DNA of 64,000 bases from Dehalococcoides mccartyi (GCF_001889305.1 NZ_CP013074.1:930001-994000); one strand, 5' to 3'. Numbered from the stretch's first letter, positions 18,015-27,690 are shown. The notes: generated from the sequence alone by a model not told the origin. A program made the numbers and translations.

Positions 18015-21000
18015 TCAGTCTGCTTTTGAAAGTATCTTGGCCAGTGCACTTTTTAACACTGCAATATTAAACGGCTTTTTAATACACGGGATATCATGGT
18101 TAATCAGAAGCTCACTGGATGTATCACCGGTAATAAAGATAACCCGTTTAGTCAATTTTGGCCATTTGGCAATTATCTCTGAATAAAGTTCAATGCCACT
18201 CACCCCGGGCATACGTATATCTAAGAGAATTGCATCGTATCTATTTTTTTCAATCATGGACATAGCTTCCTGAGGCACGGCACACTCATCCACTTTGTAA
18301 CTATCCTGAACAAGCACAATCCGTATCAGTGTCCGAATTGTAGCTTCATCATCAATTACCAGTATTGATGCTTTTTGGGTTGGACTTTGAACCGCAGCAT
18401 TTGGGTCAGTAACTGCATGCATTCTATCTGAAGTCATTACCGGCAGTTCAATAATGAATTCAGCTCCTTCACCGGATGTACTCTCACCCCGAATAGTACC
18501 CCCATGTTCCAGAATAATGCCATGTGACAGGCTTAGACCCAAACCGGTACCTTCACCGGGTTCTTTGGTAGTAAAAAACGGCTGGAATAGTTTTGCCAGT
18601 ATTTCAGGCGGCATACCCAACCCGTCATCACGGAAAGACAGTTTCACCCTATCACCTGCTCTGCTGACAGAGATATTCAGAGTACCTTTTTCATGAGCTT
18701 TTTTCATAGAATACTCTGCATTCAGTATCAAGTTTAAAATTACCTGCTGCATCTGGCCGGGGTCAACCGTCAATAACGGCAGATCAGGCTCATATTGCTT
18801 TATCACAGCTATATTGGCAGTTTTAAGCACATAACTGCGTAACTCCAAAGTATTATCAATAAGTTCGGTAATATTTACCTGATGTCTGACCGGTTTGGCT
18901 TGACGGGCAAACGTAAGCATACGCTTTACAATATCTACTACCCTTTGGCTGCCGGAATTTATTATCTGTAGCTGCTCCATTACATCTCTTGGTAAATCTT
19001 CCCTTTCCATAAGTATAGAGGCAAAACCTATTACCCCGGTGAGAGGGTTATTTATCTCATGTGCAATGCCAGCCGCCATTTCGCCTACTGCCGCCAAACG
19101 GCTGGACATCTCTGACTGGTAACGCAGTTTTTTCTGTTCCTCTTCCAGCTTTTTACGTTCGCGTATATCTCTGGCAAGTGTAATAACAGTACGCTTACCA
19201 CCAAGTTCAAACATACGTGAATGCAATTCCACTGGGATTAATTCGCCTTTTTTGGTTACCAGTGTATACTCAGCTACCACTTCATTGCTTTGCTCCACGT
19301 TTCTTATAACATCGGGGGCTTCATCTATCCGATATTTACCATCCAGTAAAATTTCCGCCGGAGTAATTTGCAGCAGTTCTTTCCGGTTGTAGCCCAACAT
19401 TGACATGGCAGCATCATTTACTTCTATAAATTTCCCGACTGAATAATCTGCTTCAGGCTGATGCACTAAAATAGCATCCGTAACACTGTTAAAAAGCACC
19501 TGATAATTTTGCAAGCTTTCATTAAGTGCATTTTCAGCCTGCTTCCTTGCAGTGGTATCACGGATAATATTTATCAGGGTTGTTGTGCCTTCAATATCTG
19601 CTCCGCGTGAACTGACCTCTACCGGGAAAATACTACCGTCTTTACGCATATGGGAAGTTTCAAAAAGCATACCGTGAGCATAAGCATAATCAATCTGCTT
19701 TTCGGTAAGCATTTTAGCCTGTGGGTTACGCAGGTCCTGTATTTTCATGGTCAACAGTTCTTTACGGCTATACCCATAAGCTTTTACAGCTGCATTGTTA
19801 GCTTCCAATATTTGTCCTGTTATTCTATCCATAAAAAGGATAATATCCCGGCTGTCTTCAGCAATTAGTTTGTACTTTTGCAGTGCATCTTCGGCTTCTT
19901 TGCGTGCGGTAATATCCATAATCATAGCCAGATAATATAAAAAGTTACCATCTGAATCCTTGATAATCGCAACTGAAATATGTGCCCAGAAAATACTGCC
20001 ATTTTTGTGGAGATATCTTTTATCTGTTTCATAACGGTTTATATCCCCGTTTTTCAGGTGATTTAATTGGTCTATATCCTGATCTAAATCATCTGTATAA
20101 GTGATATCTCGTACTGTCAAACTATTAAGCTCTTTATCAGAGTACCCTAACATCCGGCAGAATTTATCATTTACCTGACGGTATTTTAAATCCGAATCAT
20201 ATATTGCAGCACCTATGGGTGACTGGTCAAAAGTTGAGCGGAATCTGGCTTCACTGACACGGAGCAATTCTTCAGCCTGTTTTCTTTTAGTAATATCCTG
20301 TATAGTCCCGAAAACCACATTCCGCTCAGGGTCAAACTCTGCTATAGAGTGTATATATAAGATAGCCCCATCGGAAGGACGCTTAATTTTGAACTCGATA
20401 TCATACGGAATATTTTGGGTAATCAGGTTATTTAACGCCGTATCCAAAAAGGCACGGTATTCTGGGACAGGTATCATCTGAACAAAAGAAATGGTCACTG
20501 TATCTTCTGTCAAGCCATATATCGCTCTGGCTCCTTCAGATGGATTCACCAACCCGCTTGACAAATCAAACTCCCAATACCCGAACCCGGCTACCTGTTC
20601 GGCTTTTATCAAACGGCTATGGCTTTGTTCCAGTTCATAGGCAGCTATTTTACGGTTGCTGATATCGTGGGCCAGAGTCAACACCGCCGGTCGGCCCTGC
20701 AAATCAAATAAATGGAATGTTATTTCCACAGGGATAATATGTCCATCTTTATGCCTCAGATTTGACTCACGGGTTATCATATGCTGCGCATACAGGTCAT
20801 CAGTAGTCTCTTTTAACAGGAGACCGGATGAAGCGTAAAAAAACAGATTTTTTGCAGATATTTTCAGCAGTTCTTCATGTTCATACCCCAGCATGGAAGA
20901 TGCCATTTTATTCAGCTCAACAAATTCATCAGACCATTTGCGGCTTTCAATATAGCAGACAAAAACCGCATCGCTTATACTTTCAAAAAGAGCTTTATAC

Positions 21001-21791
21001 TTACGCTGGTTTTCCTTGATAGCTTCTTCCGCTAAATGCTTTTGGGTGATATCCTGCAACGTACAATGTGTTTGTTTAAAATTTCCTTTAGCATCACGGG
21101 CTATTTTCCCGCTGAATGCCATCAGCACTACTGAACCATTTTTTCGGCTCATATAAAACTCAGTTGAGGCATTGCCGGTAGCTTTGAAAACGGGAAAACG
21201 CTGTCTAAAAAGCTCCACCTGGTCAGGCAGTAAAAAATCCCCGAACCAGTGCCCGATAACCTCGTCCCGTTGGTATCCCATATCATCAAGCCAGGCTTGA
21301 TTTATCTCTATAAAACGGCCTTCGGAATCCAGTGATTGATAGCCAATTGGTGATTTTTGATAAAACTCCCGATAGCGTTCCTCGGTTTTGCGTAATTCTT
21401 CTTCGGCCAATTTCCGGTCTGTAATATCCCGAAAATTGCACTGGAGGATTTTCTCTTCACCCACCCGGTAAATATTACTGGTAAATTCAACCTCCTGCAC
21501 TTTACCGTTTTTTGTCAGAAGCGGAAAATCATCATAGCGGATATAGTCTTTTCTTTGCAGATCGTCAAAAGCTTTGCGGCTGGAAGCTATATTTTGGAAT
21601 ACACTAATTTCCCAGATTCTTTTATCCAGAATTTCTTTCTGAGTGTATCCCAGCATATTTAACAAAAATGGGTTGATATCAGTTACTTTACCGGATAATA
21701 CATCAACAATAAGAATACCGTCTTGGGCGGTTTCGAAAAGGCGGCGGTATCGCAGTTCGGAAGCTTCTAAGTCCAGCCTTTTGTCATTCAT
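18015..21791 (-). CDS. Hybrid sensor histidine kinase with seven PAS domains
   Basis: 1258 residues with no evident membrane segment. Seven consecutive PAS/PAC units (about 12-125, 130-250, 260-385, 390-510, 515-640, 645-760, 765-890) each end in a DITxRK-type linker. A HisKA domain has the phospho-acceptor His in GIAHEINNPL. The HATPase has DPGQMQQVILNLILNAEYSM, DDGLGMP and GTGLGLSLSHG. A C-terminal receiver domain has its phospho-Asp in AILLDIRMPG (about residue 1191) and Lys in CIKKPF. It is probably a cytoplasmic integrator of several redox or small-molecule cues. No cognate regulator is adjacent. Confidence 0.9.
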   Translation of the reverse strand: MNDKRLDLEASELRYRRLFETAQDGILIVDVLSGKVTDINPFLLNMLGYTQKEILDKRIWEISVFQNIASSRKAFDDLQRKDYIRYDDFPLLTKNGKVQEVEFTSNIYRVGEEKILQCNFRDITDRKLAEEELRKTEERYREFYQKSPIGYQSLDSEGRFIEINQAWLDDMGYQRDEVIGHWFGDFLLPDQVELFRQRFPVFKATGNASTEFYMSRKNGSVVLMAFSGKIARDAKGNFKQTHCTLQDITQKHLAEEAIKENQRKYKALFESISDAVFVCYIESRKWSDEFVELNKMASSMLGYEHEELLKISAKNLFFYASSGLLLKETTDDLYAQHMITRESNLRHKDGHIIPVEITFHLFDLQGRPAVLTLAHDISNRKIAAYELEQSHSRLIKAEQVAGFGYWEFDLSSGLVNPSEGARAIYGLTEDTVTISFVQMIPVPEYRAFLDTALNNLITQNIPYDIEFKIKRPSDGAILYIHSIAEFDPERNVVFGTIQDITKRKQAEELLRVSEARFRSTFDQSPIGAAIYDSDLKYRQVNDKFCRMLGYSDKELNSLTVRDITYTDDLDQDIDQLNHLKNGDINRYETDKRYLHKNGSIFWAHISVAIIKDSDGNFLYYLAMIMDITARKEAEDALQKYKLIAEDSRDIILFMDRITGQILEANNAAVKAYGYSRKELLTMKIQDLRNPQAKMLTEKQIDYAYAHGMLFETSHMRKDGSIFPVEVSSRGADIEGTTTLINIIRDTTARKQAENALNESLQNYQVLFNSVTDAILVHQPEADYSVGKFIEVNDAAMSMLGYNRKELLQITPAEILLDGKYRIDEAPDVIRNVEQSNEVVAEYTLVTKKGELIPVELHSRMFELGGKRTVITLARDIRERKKLEEEQKKLRYQSEMSSRLAAVGEMAAGIAHEINNPLTGVIGFASILMEREDLPRDVMEQLQIINSGSQRVVDIVKRMLTFARQAKPVRHQVNITELIDNTLELRSYVLKTANIAVIKQYEPDLPLLTVDPGQMQQVILNLILNAEYSMKKAHEKGTLNISVSRAGDRVKLSFRDDGLGMPPEILAKLFQPFFTTKEPGEGTGLGLSLSHGIILEHGGTIRGESTSGEGAEFIIELPVMTSDRMHAVTDPNAAVQSPTQKASILVIDDEATIRTLIRIVLVQDSYKVDECAVPQEAMSMIEKNRYDAILLDIRMPGVSGIELYSEIIAKWPKLTKRVIFITGDTSSELLINHDIPCIKKPFNIAVLKSALAKILSKAD

Positions 21792-21983
21792 ATATATTTA
21801 TCCTGATATCCAGAGAGTTGAATAATCTTGATAATACACAATTATTTACAGTTATGTCAGCTTTTTATCCGAAACATTCAAATCTGCACACTATAACTTT
21901 ACCCCGTAATATTGCTGTTGTCTATGAAAATTAGGTTTCCCCGTAATAACCGCCAGCATCAAATCTGCCTTATTTTATAGAAA

Positions 21984-22553
21984 TTAAACCCTCAGCAAAC
22001 CGCGAAATCCTCTGCTGCTATACCATGAAGTGGCGCTGTTATGAAAAACAAAAACATGCCCGTAACGATAATCAGCAAAAACAGCCCCGCCCAGTTTTCT
22101 GATATCAGGCGGCGTTTTTAGCCAGCTCTCGGTCTTGGTGTCAAAATTACCGTATTCCTGCAATTGGCGGTATTGCCCCTCTGTTAAAAGCTCAATACCC
22201 ATGTCCTGTGCCGCATCCACAACGTTACCGCCGGGTGCTGCCCGTTTTTTGGCTGCCTCACCGTCATAACACATTTTGCGGCGTCCTTCGGGGCTTTCGG
22301 CTGAACAATCATAAAATATATATTCACCTGTTGCCTTATCATAGTCAATCACATCCGGTTCACCGCCGGATTTTTCCATTTCATTTAGTGACCACAGCTT
22401 TTCAGCATTTGCCGCCAGCCTTTTTTCTATCTCACCCCATTCAAAACCTTTATGGCGGTTCGTATTTTGTTCAAAACGGGTTTTCAGCACGTTAAAAACT
22501 TTGACACGCTGATCCGCCGATAATTCTTTTCCGATACCATTATTGTTATCCAT
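21984..22553 (-). CDS. DUF4256 family protein
   Basis: 189 residues. The composition and order FEWGEIEKRLAANAEKLWSLNEME, GEPDVIDYDKATGEYIFYDCS, ESPEGRRKMCYD and the C-terminal RYGHVFVFHNSATSWYSSRGFRG match DUF4256. No function is known. Monocistronic. Confidence 0.8.
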   Translation of the reverse strand: MDNNNGIGKELSADQRVKVFNVLKTRFEQNTNRHKGFEWGEIEKRLAANAEKLWSLNEMEKSGGEPDVIDYDKATGEYIFYDCSAESPEGRRKMCYDGEAAKKRAAPGGNVVDAAQDMGIELLTEGQYRQLQEYGNFDTKTESWLKTPPDIRKLGGAVFADYRYGHVFVFHNSATSWYSSRGFRGLLRV

Positions 22554-22733
22554 ACTTTTATATTACCCCTATTTCTGAGGCTTTTAAAAGTACATATTCA
22601 GCCAATGCAAAAACTTTTTTCGACTCATTCTAATGAACAGGTTTTATACGGCAGGCTCACAAATATTATACCTATAACAATTGCCCGCAAGTATATTTAA
22701 TCATAATATTTATGCAGGTATAAAACGAAACTG

Positions 22734-23648
22734 ATGCAAAGATTACATCTGGATATGTTGAAACCCGGAATGGTCTTAGGGCAAAACCTGTTCGATCAAT
22801 GAGGCCGCCTGATTTATGGCAATGGCATGAAACTTTCCGAAGAATATATACAGGTCCTGCAGAGTTATGGAATGAAGGAAATACTGGTCCATAACTCTAA
22901 CATGCTGGATATACCCGTCCAGTGTTTGTACTCACCTCTCATTGAAGCAACTTTATCAATAGAATTGCGTGAACTTTTTACTGAAATGCGGGGTGGGGCT
23001 GAAATCAGTGAAAAAATGATTGATAAGGGATTTGACCCCATATATTAAATGGCAGGCGAACTTTTCCCTGAACTCATTGGTGAACCAAATTTAAATCTGA
23101 AATTAAAAGCCAAAGTATACCAATTTGTATATCTCGTAAAAGTAGCCGGAATTTGCATGCTTCTGGGTAAACGGGCAGGATATGGCATATACGACCTGCC
23201 AGTCTTAGGAACTGCCGCTTTGCCGATGAATTTGGGATATATAAACCTGAGCGGAAATGAAATAAATATGATAGACCCGTTTTGTGAACCTCAATCTGTC
23301 AATATAAAAAATCATCCGCTTGAAACATGGAAAATACTCTTAAACTATAAATGCATTCACCCCGACACACTGAATGCTATTAAACACCACGAACGGTACG
23401 ATGGCAACGGATACCCTGATAAGCTCTCAGGAGTACTTACCCCTCTATCATCCCAGATACTGGCTGTAGCAGACTCTTATGACGCTATGACATCACTCCG
23501 TCCGTACCGTCAGCCTCTAAGCCAAGAGGCAGCTGTAAAAGAACTTCTGGCCTGTAGGGGCAGTCAATTCAATCCAAAGGTGGTAGATGCTTTTGTAGAA
23601 GTACTTAACAATGTAAATAAACCCTCTGCGAAACCAATTTATCTTTAG
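22734..23648 (+). pseudogene. HD-GYP-related phosphodiesterase-like gene, interrupted by two stops
   Basis: One reading frame runs from the ATG at 22734 to 23648 but is broken by TGA at 22800-22802 and TAA at 23046-23048, with no frame change. The 3' part keeps the HD-GYP C-terminal signature HHERYDGNGYPDKLSG and SYDAMTSLRPYR. The N-terminal catalytic HD region, normally HDIGK, has become LGTAALPMN-like sequence, so metal ligands are missing as well. It was probably a c-di-GMP or similar signalling protein, now decayed. Sequencing error is an alternative for the stops but not for the lost HD. Confidence 0.75.
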
Positions 23649-23662
23649 CGATAAGGCACATT

Positions 23663-25043
23663 ATGATAAATCAGAATACTATAAAACAAAAATATCTGTT
23701 ATCACTGATGGAATCTGAGGGATGCCCCGGTTGCGGCCGCAAGTTCAACAGCCCGGTTTGCCCTTTTTGTGGTTTTCCCAACGCAATTACCCAGCCAATA
23801 AATCCGGTAAATAGCAGTCAACCTTTGCTTCTGCCTGAAGACAATTCCGTTTTACCCGTACTGCCGATTAAACCAGTATGCCAGTTTACCTCACCTAACC
23901 AGATTACTCGTATTGCCACGCAATCAGAAAATATTCCGAATGAACAACAGCACACTATGGGAAATACCTTTGATCCTGAAAGTATTCAGTCAGAGGCAAT
24001 ATTAAAACTTCAATATCAGATGGAATGCGAACTGCACTCATCACTTAATCAGGCACGGCATGAAGCCCAGCAGATTATCAGAAAGATGCTCAAAGCTGCC
24101 GAAAAGAGAAAGCCTGGCTGAAACATCTAAACTTCGAGCAACAATAAAAGCCAAAATAAAAGAAGAATCCCGAAATGTTGTTGAAAAAGCCAGTATTAAA
24201 TCAGAGCATTTATTGAAGCAGGCACGCCGAAAAATATCCCGCAAAAGAGAGCTTGAAAGCGTCAAGTTTGTTTCCCGTTTGCGTGACCAATCCCGCCATA
24301 GTATTAACACTTTGACAGATGAAGTCCAACAGGAATTGGAAGCCACAGTGAAAATTGTAGTAGATGAAGCTTTGAAATGCTCTGAAAATAACGCTGCAAA
24401 AGCAATTTCAGATGCCCGCTTGGAAGCTGATATTATTCTCCAGAAAGCTATCAGCAGACTAAAAAACAGGCTGACAGCTTAATTTCAGAAGCTCTGCATC
24501 AAACAGAAGAAAAAAACATGCTCCTGCTGGCAACGTATCCCACAGACTGACTATCCTCAAAAACACAAAAACCACCGAACCTATTGAAACTGTGACGGTG
24601 ATATCGGAAAAAACCAGCCCTACCCTGGCGGATAATTATCCGTCTGAAGCGGTCAATTTTTATAACCAGGGCAATGATAAAGCCTGTCAGGGAAATTTCG
24701 GAATAGCCATTAATTTTTATACCAAAGCCATATCTTATGCCACAGGCTTCAGTTTGGCTTACACTAACCGTGGCTTTGCCTATTTCGCCCTGAAAGAGTA
24801 TTCAAAAGCTATCTCGGACTGTAACTATGCCATCAAGTTGAACCCAAATGACTCCAGAGTATATTTCAATCTGGGTCACTGTCTGTTGGCAAAAATAAAA
24901 CGAATAAAGCTAAGGAAAATTTCAACAAATGCCTTAACCTTGCCAATGACCCCTCTCTTATAGAAGCCGCAAGTCAAAGCCTCAATACAAAACACATGCC
25001 AAATAACACATTACAGCTGAGTAAAGTATCTCAAATAAATTAA
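23663..25043 (+). pseudogene. Zinc-ribbon / coiled-coil / TPR gene with multiple frameshifts
   Basis: Coding sequence continues across the region only if the frame changes near 24110, 24470, 24540 and 24895. The first segment has a double-zinc-ribbon motif (CPGCGRKFNSPVCPFCGFPN, near residue 19). The second is a Lys/Glu-rich helix with DivIVA- or ATPase-b-like heptads. The last is a TPR segment (NFYTKAISYATGFSLAYTNR, AISDCNYAIKLNPND) whose tail continues in another frame (ENFNKCLNLANDPSLIEAAS). It follows the broken HD-GYP gene by 14 nt and was probably its operon partner. It could originally have been one or two genes. Confidence 0.7.
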
Positions 25044-25124
25044 TAATAAGATATCTTGGCCTCATATTGACTGTTTGTACATATAAGTGTACATTAATTC
25101 CTAATAGTCATTAAGGAGTACCCA

Positions 25125-25289
25125 TTGAAAAGATCACACTGGGTTTTATGGATAGTATCGGGTATTATTTGTACAGTTCTTTCAGGCGTGATTTCTTCCA
25201 TTAGCTCTGTTTTTATAGTTCTGGCAATATATTGTTTCGCAGGCGCAATGGGTTTGTTAAACTTTAAATCTAAGAATAAACCTTCTTAA
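25125..25289 (+). CDS. Small membrane protein (54 aa)
   Basis: TTG start preceded by TTAAGGAGTACCCA. Two hydrophobic stretches, WVLWIVSGIICTVLSGVI and SVFIVLAIYCFAGAMGLL, then a short basic tail. Function unknown. It lies between the decayed block and the tRNA-Ile integration site. Confidence 0.55.
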   Translation: MKRSHWVLWIVSGIICTVLSGVISSISSVFIVLAIYCFAGAMGLLNFKSKNKPS

Positions 25290-25473
25290 ATAAATTCATC
25301 TAACCCATCATGAATATCCAAAACAGGCAATTAATAATGTGCAGTACACACAAGACATCTGCCCATTATCTAGAACGATTAAATGCTTATCTGTAACTAA
25401 AACCATATTTAAAGAGTAAATAAACAAGATATTTAGCATTTTTTCACAACACTACTATTTGATACAAATGGAA

Positions 25474-25505
25474 AAGCCCTAAGATTAACATTAATCTTAG
25501 GGCTT
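25474..25505 (-). terminator. Perfect hairpin, likely original terminator of the 16S-tRNA-Ile operon
   Basis: Arms AAGCCCTAAGATTAA (25474-25488) and TTAATCTTAGGGCTT (25491-25505) pair perfectly over 15 bp with a 2-nt loop. On the minus strand the hairpin is followed by TTTTCC. It lies about 52 nt past the tRNA-Ile 3' remnant on the strand of that tRNA, where the terminator of the unoccupied locus would be. Confidence 0.7.
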
Positions 25506-25557
25506 CGCTGCATTTATTAATTTTCATTCAACACTTTCCCGAAGAGATTTTATGAAG

Positions 25558-25608
25558 GCTTTATGGTGGGCCATCTTGGTCTCGAACCAAGGACCTCAGT
25601 CTTATCAG
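25558..25608 (-). repeat. Left attachment site: 51-bp copy of the tRNA-Ile 3' part
   Basis: Exactly repeats 51126-51176. It comprises the tRNA-Ile sequence from the anticodon loop to the CCA end plus 6 nt of downstream flank. The upstream half of the tRNA is missing here, so this is a remnant left by site-specific integration and not a functional tRNA. Confidence 0.93.
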
Positions 25609-25650
25609 CTCCAACGGCTAAAACCAGTAACTCTCCTGTTAGCCGCCTCC

Positions 25651-26301
25651 TTAATGTTTTAACCTCTTGGTTACTTCAATTATTACAGCTATTGCCTGGC
25701 ATTCTTTTACAGAATGAGTACCATCACCATTCTTAAGGATATATTCTCCATTATGTTCAATGATTTTTGCTACTCTGAGTTCATCGTCAATAAGGCATAG
25801 GACAATATCTCCACGCTCAGGAACCATATCTCTATCCACAATTACAATGTCACCATTTTCAATCTTGGGTTCCATACATTTACCCTTAACTATATACGAT
25901 TCTATATTATGGCGCGGAGCTTCACGTACACGTGTTCGATAAATGTATTCAACTGGTGCAAATCCCGTATCACCTGCATGCGCTCTAAATTCAGAATACA
26001 CAGGGATACTCATTGGAGTAGCCAATCTTAATCGTTCAAGTATTTCTTCAGGACTTTCAAGCCGACGTTCTGGTACCTGAGCAGTATTATTACGTATTCC
26101 CATCGCTTCATAAAATTCATTAATATTTACGTCTAAGACACTTGCGAATTTTACTAGCTTCTCAGCACTGGGATTTGGCCTCCGGCCTTGCTCTAATTGA
26201 CTAATATTAGTCCTAGGAACACCAATCTTATCAGCAAGTTGTTGCTGAGACCATCCCTTAGCGATCCTTAAGCTCCGTATCTTTTGAGGCAAATTATTCA
26301 T
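25651..26301 (-). CDS. XRE/S24 LexA-like phage repressor with Cys at the catalytic Ser position
   Basis: 216 residues. The N-terminal HTH (LRIAKGWSQQQLADKIGVPRTNISQLEQG) is followed by a C-terminal S24 domain. A cleavage-type Ala109-Gly110 bond lies in FRAHAGDTG. The nucleophile motif, usually GDSM, is GKCM, so Cys142 replaces Ser; the general base Lys179 (RVAKII) is kept. It probably maintains the element and represses the divergent early operon. The Ser-to-Cys change may alter or abolish self-cleavage. Confidence 0.88.
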   Translation of the reverse strand: MNNLPQKIRSLRIAKGWSQQQLADKIGVPRTNISQLEQGRRPNPSAEKLVKFASVLDVNINEFYEAMGIRNNTAQVPERRLESPEEILERLRLATPMSIPVYSEFRAHAGDTGFAPVEYIYRTRVREAPRHNIESYIVKGKCMEPKIENGDIVIVDRDMVPERGDIVLCLIDDELRVAKIIEHNGEYILKNGDGTHSVKECQAIAVIIEVTKRLKH

Positions 26302-26393
26302 AAATCACCTATCTTTACCAGATACTATTATACCTGATATTACGCAAAATAGAGAGATTAAGCAAGATAGTAAGCTCAATCAGGCGGTTCATT

Positions 26394-26462
26394 TTGTACC
26401 ACTTGGTGCATTTGCTTCCTTTTCCGATTGACCCGTTTTGTGCCAAGTGGTACATTTGTACC
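26394..26462. promoter_or_regulatory. Operator cluster between repressor and early operon
   Basis: GTACCACTTGG (26396-26406) and its inverted copy CCAAGTGGTAC (26443-26453) are perfect over 11 bp and extend imperfectly. A second dyad, GGTACA-TT-TGTACC (26449-26462), overlaps it and abuts the early ATG at 26464. These are likely repressor or Cro-like binding sites at the lysogeny switch. Confidence 0.6.
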
Positions 26463-26463
26463 T

Positions 26464-26703
26464 ATGAATAACTTGCTAAAACTACTTACCAAAAAACAGT
26501 CCGAGTTAAAGCTAAGTGACAATAAATTCGTCGATTTCCTTAATAACCATAGCTCTGTTACCGTCTCTCGTCCTCTATGGTCACAAACAAGCATAGGTCG
26601 CCGTCCAATCGGCATCACATTGTTAAGGGCCACAGTACAAACGTTCCCTGATCTTGAAATCGCTGTCATCGATTATCTTAAGAAAGACAATACCAATGAG
26701 TAA
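26464..26703 (+). CDS. Possible Cro-like regulator, first early gene
   Basis: 79 residues, MNNLLKLLTKKQSELKLSD to LKKDNTNE. No family is recognised with confidence. The sequence TKKQSELKLSDNKFVDFLN plus its position divergent from the repressor and directly after the operator dyads suggest a small DNA-binding regulator. Its stop overlaps the next start (ATGAGTAA). Confidence 0.55.
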   Translation: MNNLLKLLTKKQSELKLSDNKFVDFLNNHSSVTVSRPLWSQTSIGRRPIGITLLRATVQTFPDLEIAVIDYLKKDNTNE

Positions 26704-26920
26704 GACAGCCTGCGGTAATTCCACCTTACAAAAATACGGACCGGAATACTATCGGGCAATAGGTCGTCTGGGTGGTAGACCTAAATACCAAAACAGCAAA
26801 CAAGGGCGTACAGCCTCGTTAGTATCAAATGAAGGAGTTTGGCATGGAGAAGACAAATCCCTTAAAGGTCTTAAGAGGCTGTACGCAGAAAGGAGTACGA
26901 GGCAATGCCTCAACAAGTAA
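26696..26920 (+). CDS. Small basic hypothetical protein
   Basis: 74 residues, start ATG at 26696 overlapping the previous stop. Contains KYGPEYYRAIGRLGGRPKYQ, reminiscent of the KGG-type short repeat of stress proteins, and is basic overall. Function unknown. It is part of the tightly packed early operon. Confidence 0.55.
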   Translation: MSKTACGNSTLQKYGPEYYRAIGRLGGRPKYQNSKQGRTASLVSNEGVWHGEDKSLKGLKRLYAERSTRQCLNK

Positions 26921-27141
26921 CTTATCGTATCAGGAATGAACACACCGGTCAATGGTGGTCTGGGTCAGCTGATAGTCCGGCCGATGCCATGCGCAAAGCC
27001 GCCCTCGAATTCCCTGTAAAAAACCCTAAGTTCGGCTGGACGGCTGAGAACTGCTGGGTACGCCAATGGTGCTCTGGCGGCTACGGGTCATGGGTAACGC
27101 TGACTATGGCCGCTAAAAAAATGGAGATGGTGCAGGCATGA
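26905..27141 (+). CDS. Early-operon hypothetical protein, 78 aa
   Basis: Starts after AAGGAGTACGAGGC. Sequence such as TGQWWSGSADSPADAMRKAALEF resembles small host-takeover or regulatory phage proteins, without a nameable family. The stop overlaps the next ATG by 4 nt (ATGA). Confidence 0.6.
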   Translation: MPQQVTYRIRNEHTGQWWSGSADSPADAMRKAALEFPVKNPKFGWTAENCWVRQWCSGGYGSWVTLTMAAKKMEMVQA

Positions 27142-27317
27142 AGTTCAGATTTCTAATGTCCAATGCTTTCGCGTTCCTCGGCGGCGAGTATCTTCTCCTC
27201 GCAGTGTGGTCGTTTAGCGAGGGGTCATTAACGGGCATCGCCTTTTTGATTATGGCACTCCTATTTTTATATGTAACTCACGTGCTTAATAAGATAGAAC
27301 AGGAGACTGACGAATGA
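27138..27317 (+). CDS. Small membrane protein, 59 aa
   Basis: Read directly: MKFRFLMSNAFAFLGGEY and on to KIEQETDE. Two hydrophobic helices (about 8-25 and 30-50). Start and stop overlap both neighbours by 4 nt, which supports translation. Confidence 0.6.
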   Translation: MKFRFLMSNAFAFLGGEYLLLAVWSFSEGSLTGIAFLIMALLFLYVTHVLNKIEQETDE

Positions 27318-27574
27318 AATCCTTTAACACTGATAAAAATGCCGAGAAGACTGACGATAAGAATGAACCTGCCGCCGGCGCAGCACACCAGAACCGGCAA
27401 GGGCGTAGAGAAGAGGTTTATAAATCCAATAAGAAAAAGGGTGACCTCACTCGCCAGTCAACCCACAAAATGCGCTCTCATACCGGTCAGCGGGATTATG
27501 TTGATAAGGTTGTCGATGGTTTTAACCGGATACAGGCAATTGGCGGTAAATCCAAAGAGAAGGAACTGCGATGA
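27314..27574 (+). CDS. Charged hydrophilic hypothetical protein, 86 aa
   Basis: Rich in Lys, Glu and Asn (NTDKNAEKTDDKNEPAAGAA) and probably disordered. It is held in the operon by 4-nt overlaps on both sides. No family recognised. Confidence 0.55.
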   Translation: MKSFNTDKNAEKTDDKNEPAAGAAHQNRQGRREEVYKSNKKKGDLTRQSTHKMRSHTGQRDYVDKVVDGFNRIQAIGGKSKEKELR

Positions 27575-27690
27575 GCGCCAAAATGTTTATCTCTCTGCTA
27601 ATACTCATAACCGTAATATTTTTGGTGTTATTGGTAGTGCTATGTGGAGTGATTTTATACATTAAGAGGAGTAAGCGCGGAAATGACTAG
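27571..27690 (+). CDS. Single-pass membrane peptide, 39 aa
   Basis: One long hydrophobic helix (FISLLILITVIFLVLLVVLC) followed by a basic tail KRSKRGND. ATG overlaps the previous stop by 4 nt. A small early membrane peptide of unknown role; size and topology resemble phage holin- or inhibitor-like peptides, but nothing specific supports that. Confidence 0.5.
   Translation: MSAKMFISLLILITVIFLVLLVVLCGVILYIKRSKRGND

Noticed and set aside
22827-23048. Independent 73-residue gene
   Set aside because: It is a fragment of the HD-GYP-like pseudogene between two in-frame stops, with no ribosome binding site of its own.
25558-25608. Second tRNA-Ile gene
   Set aside because: Only the 3' part from the anticodon loop onward is present, so it cannot fold as a tRNA; it is the left att site.
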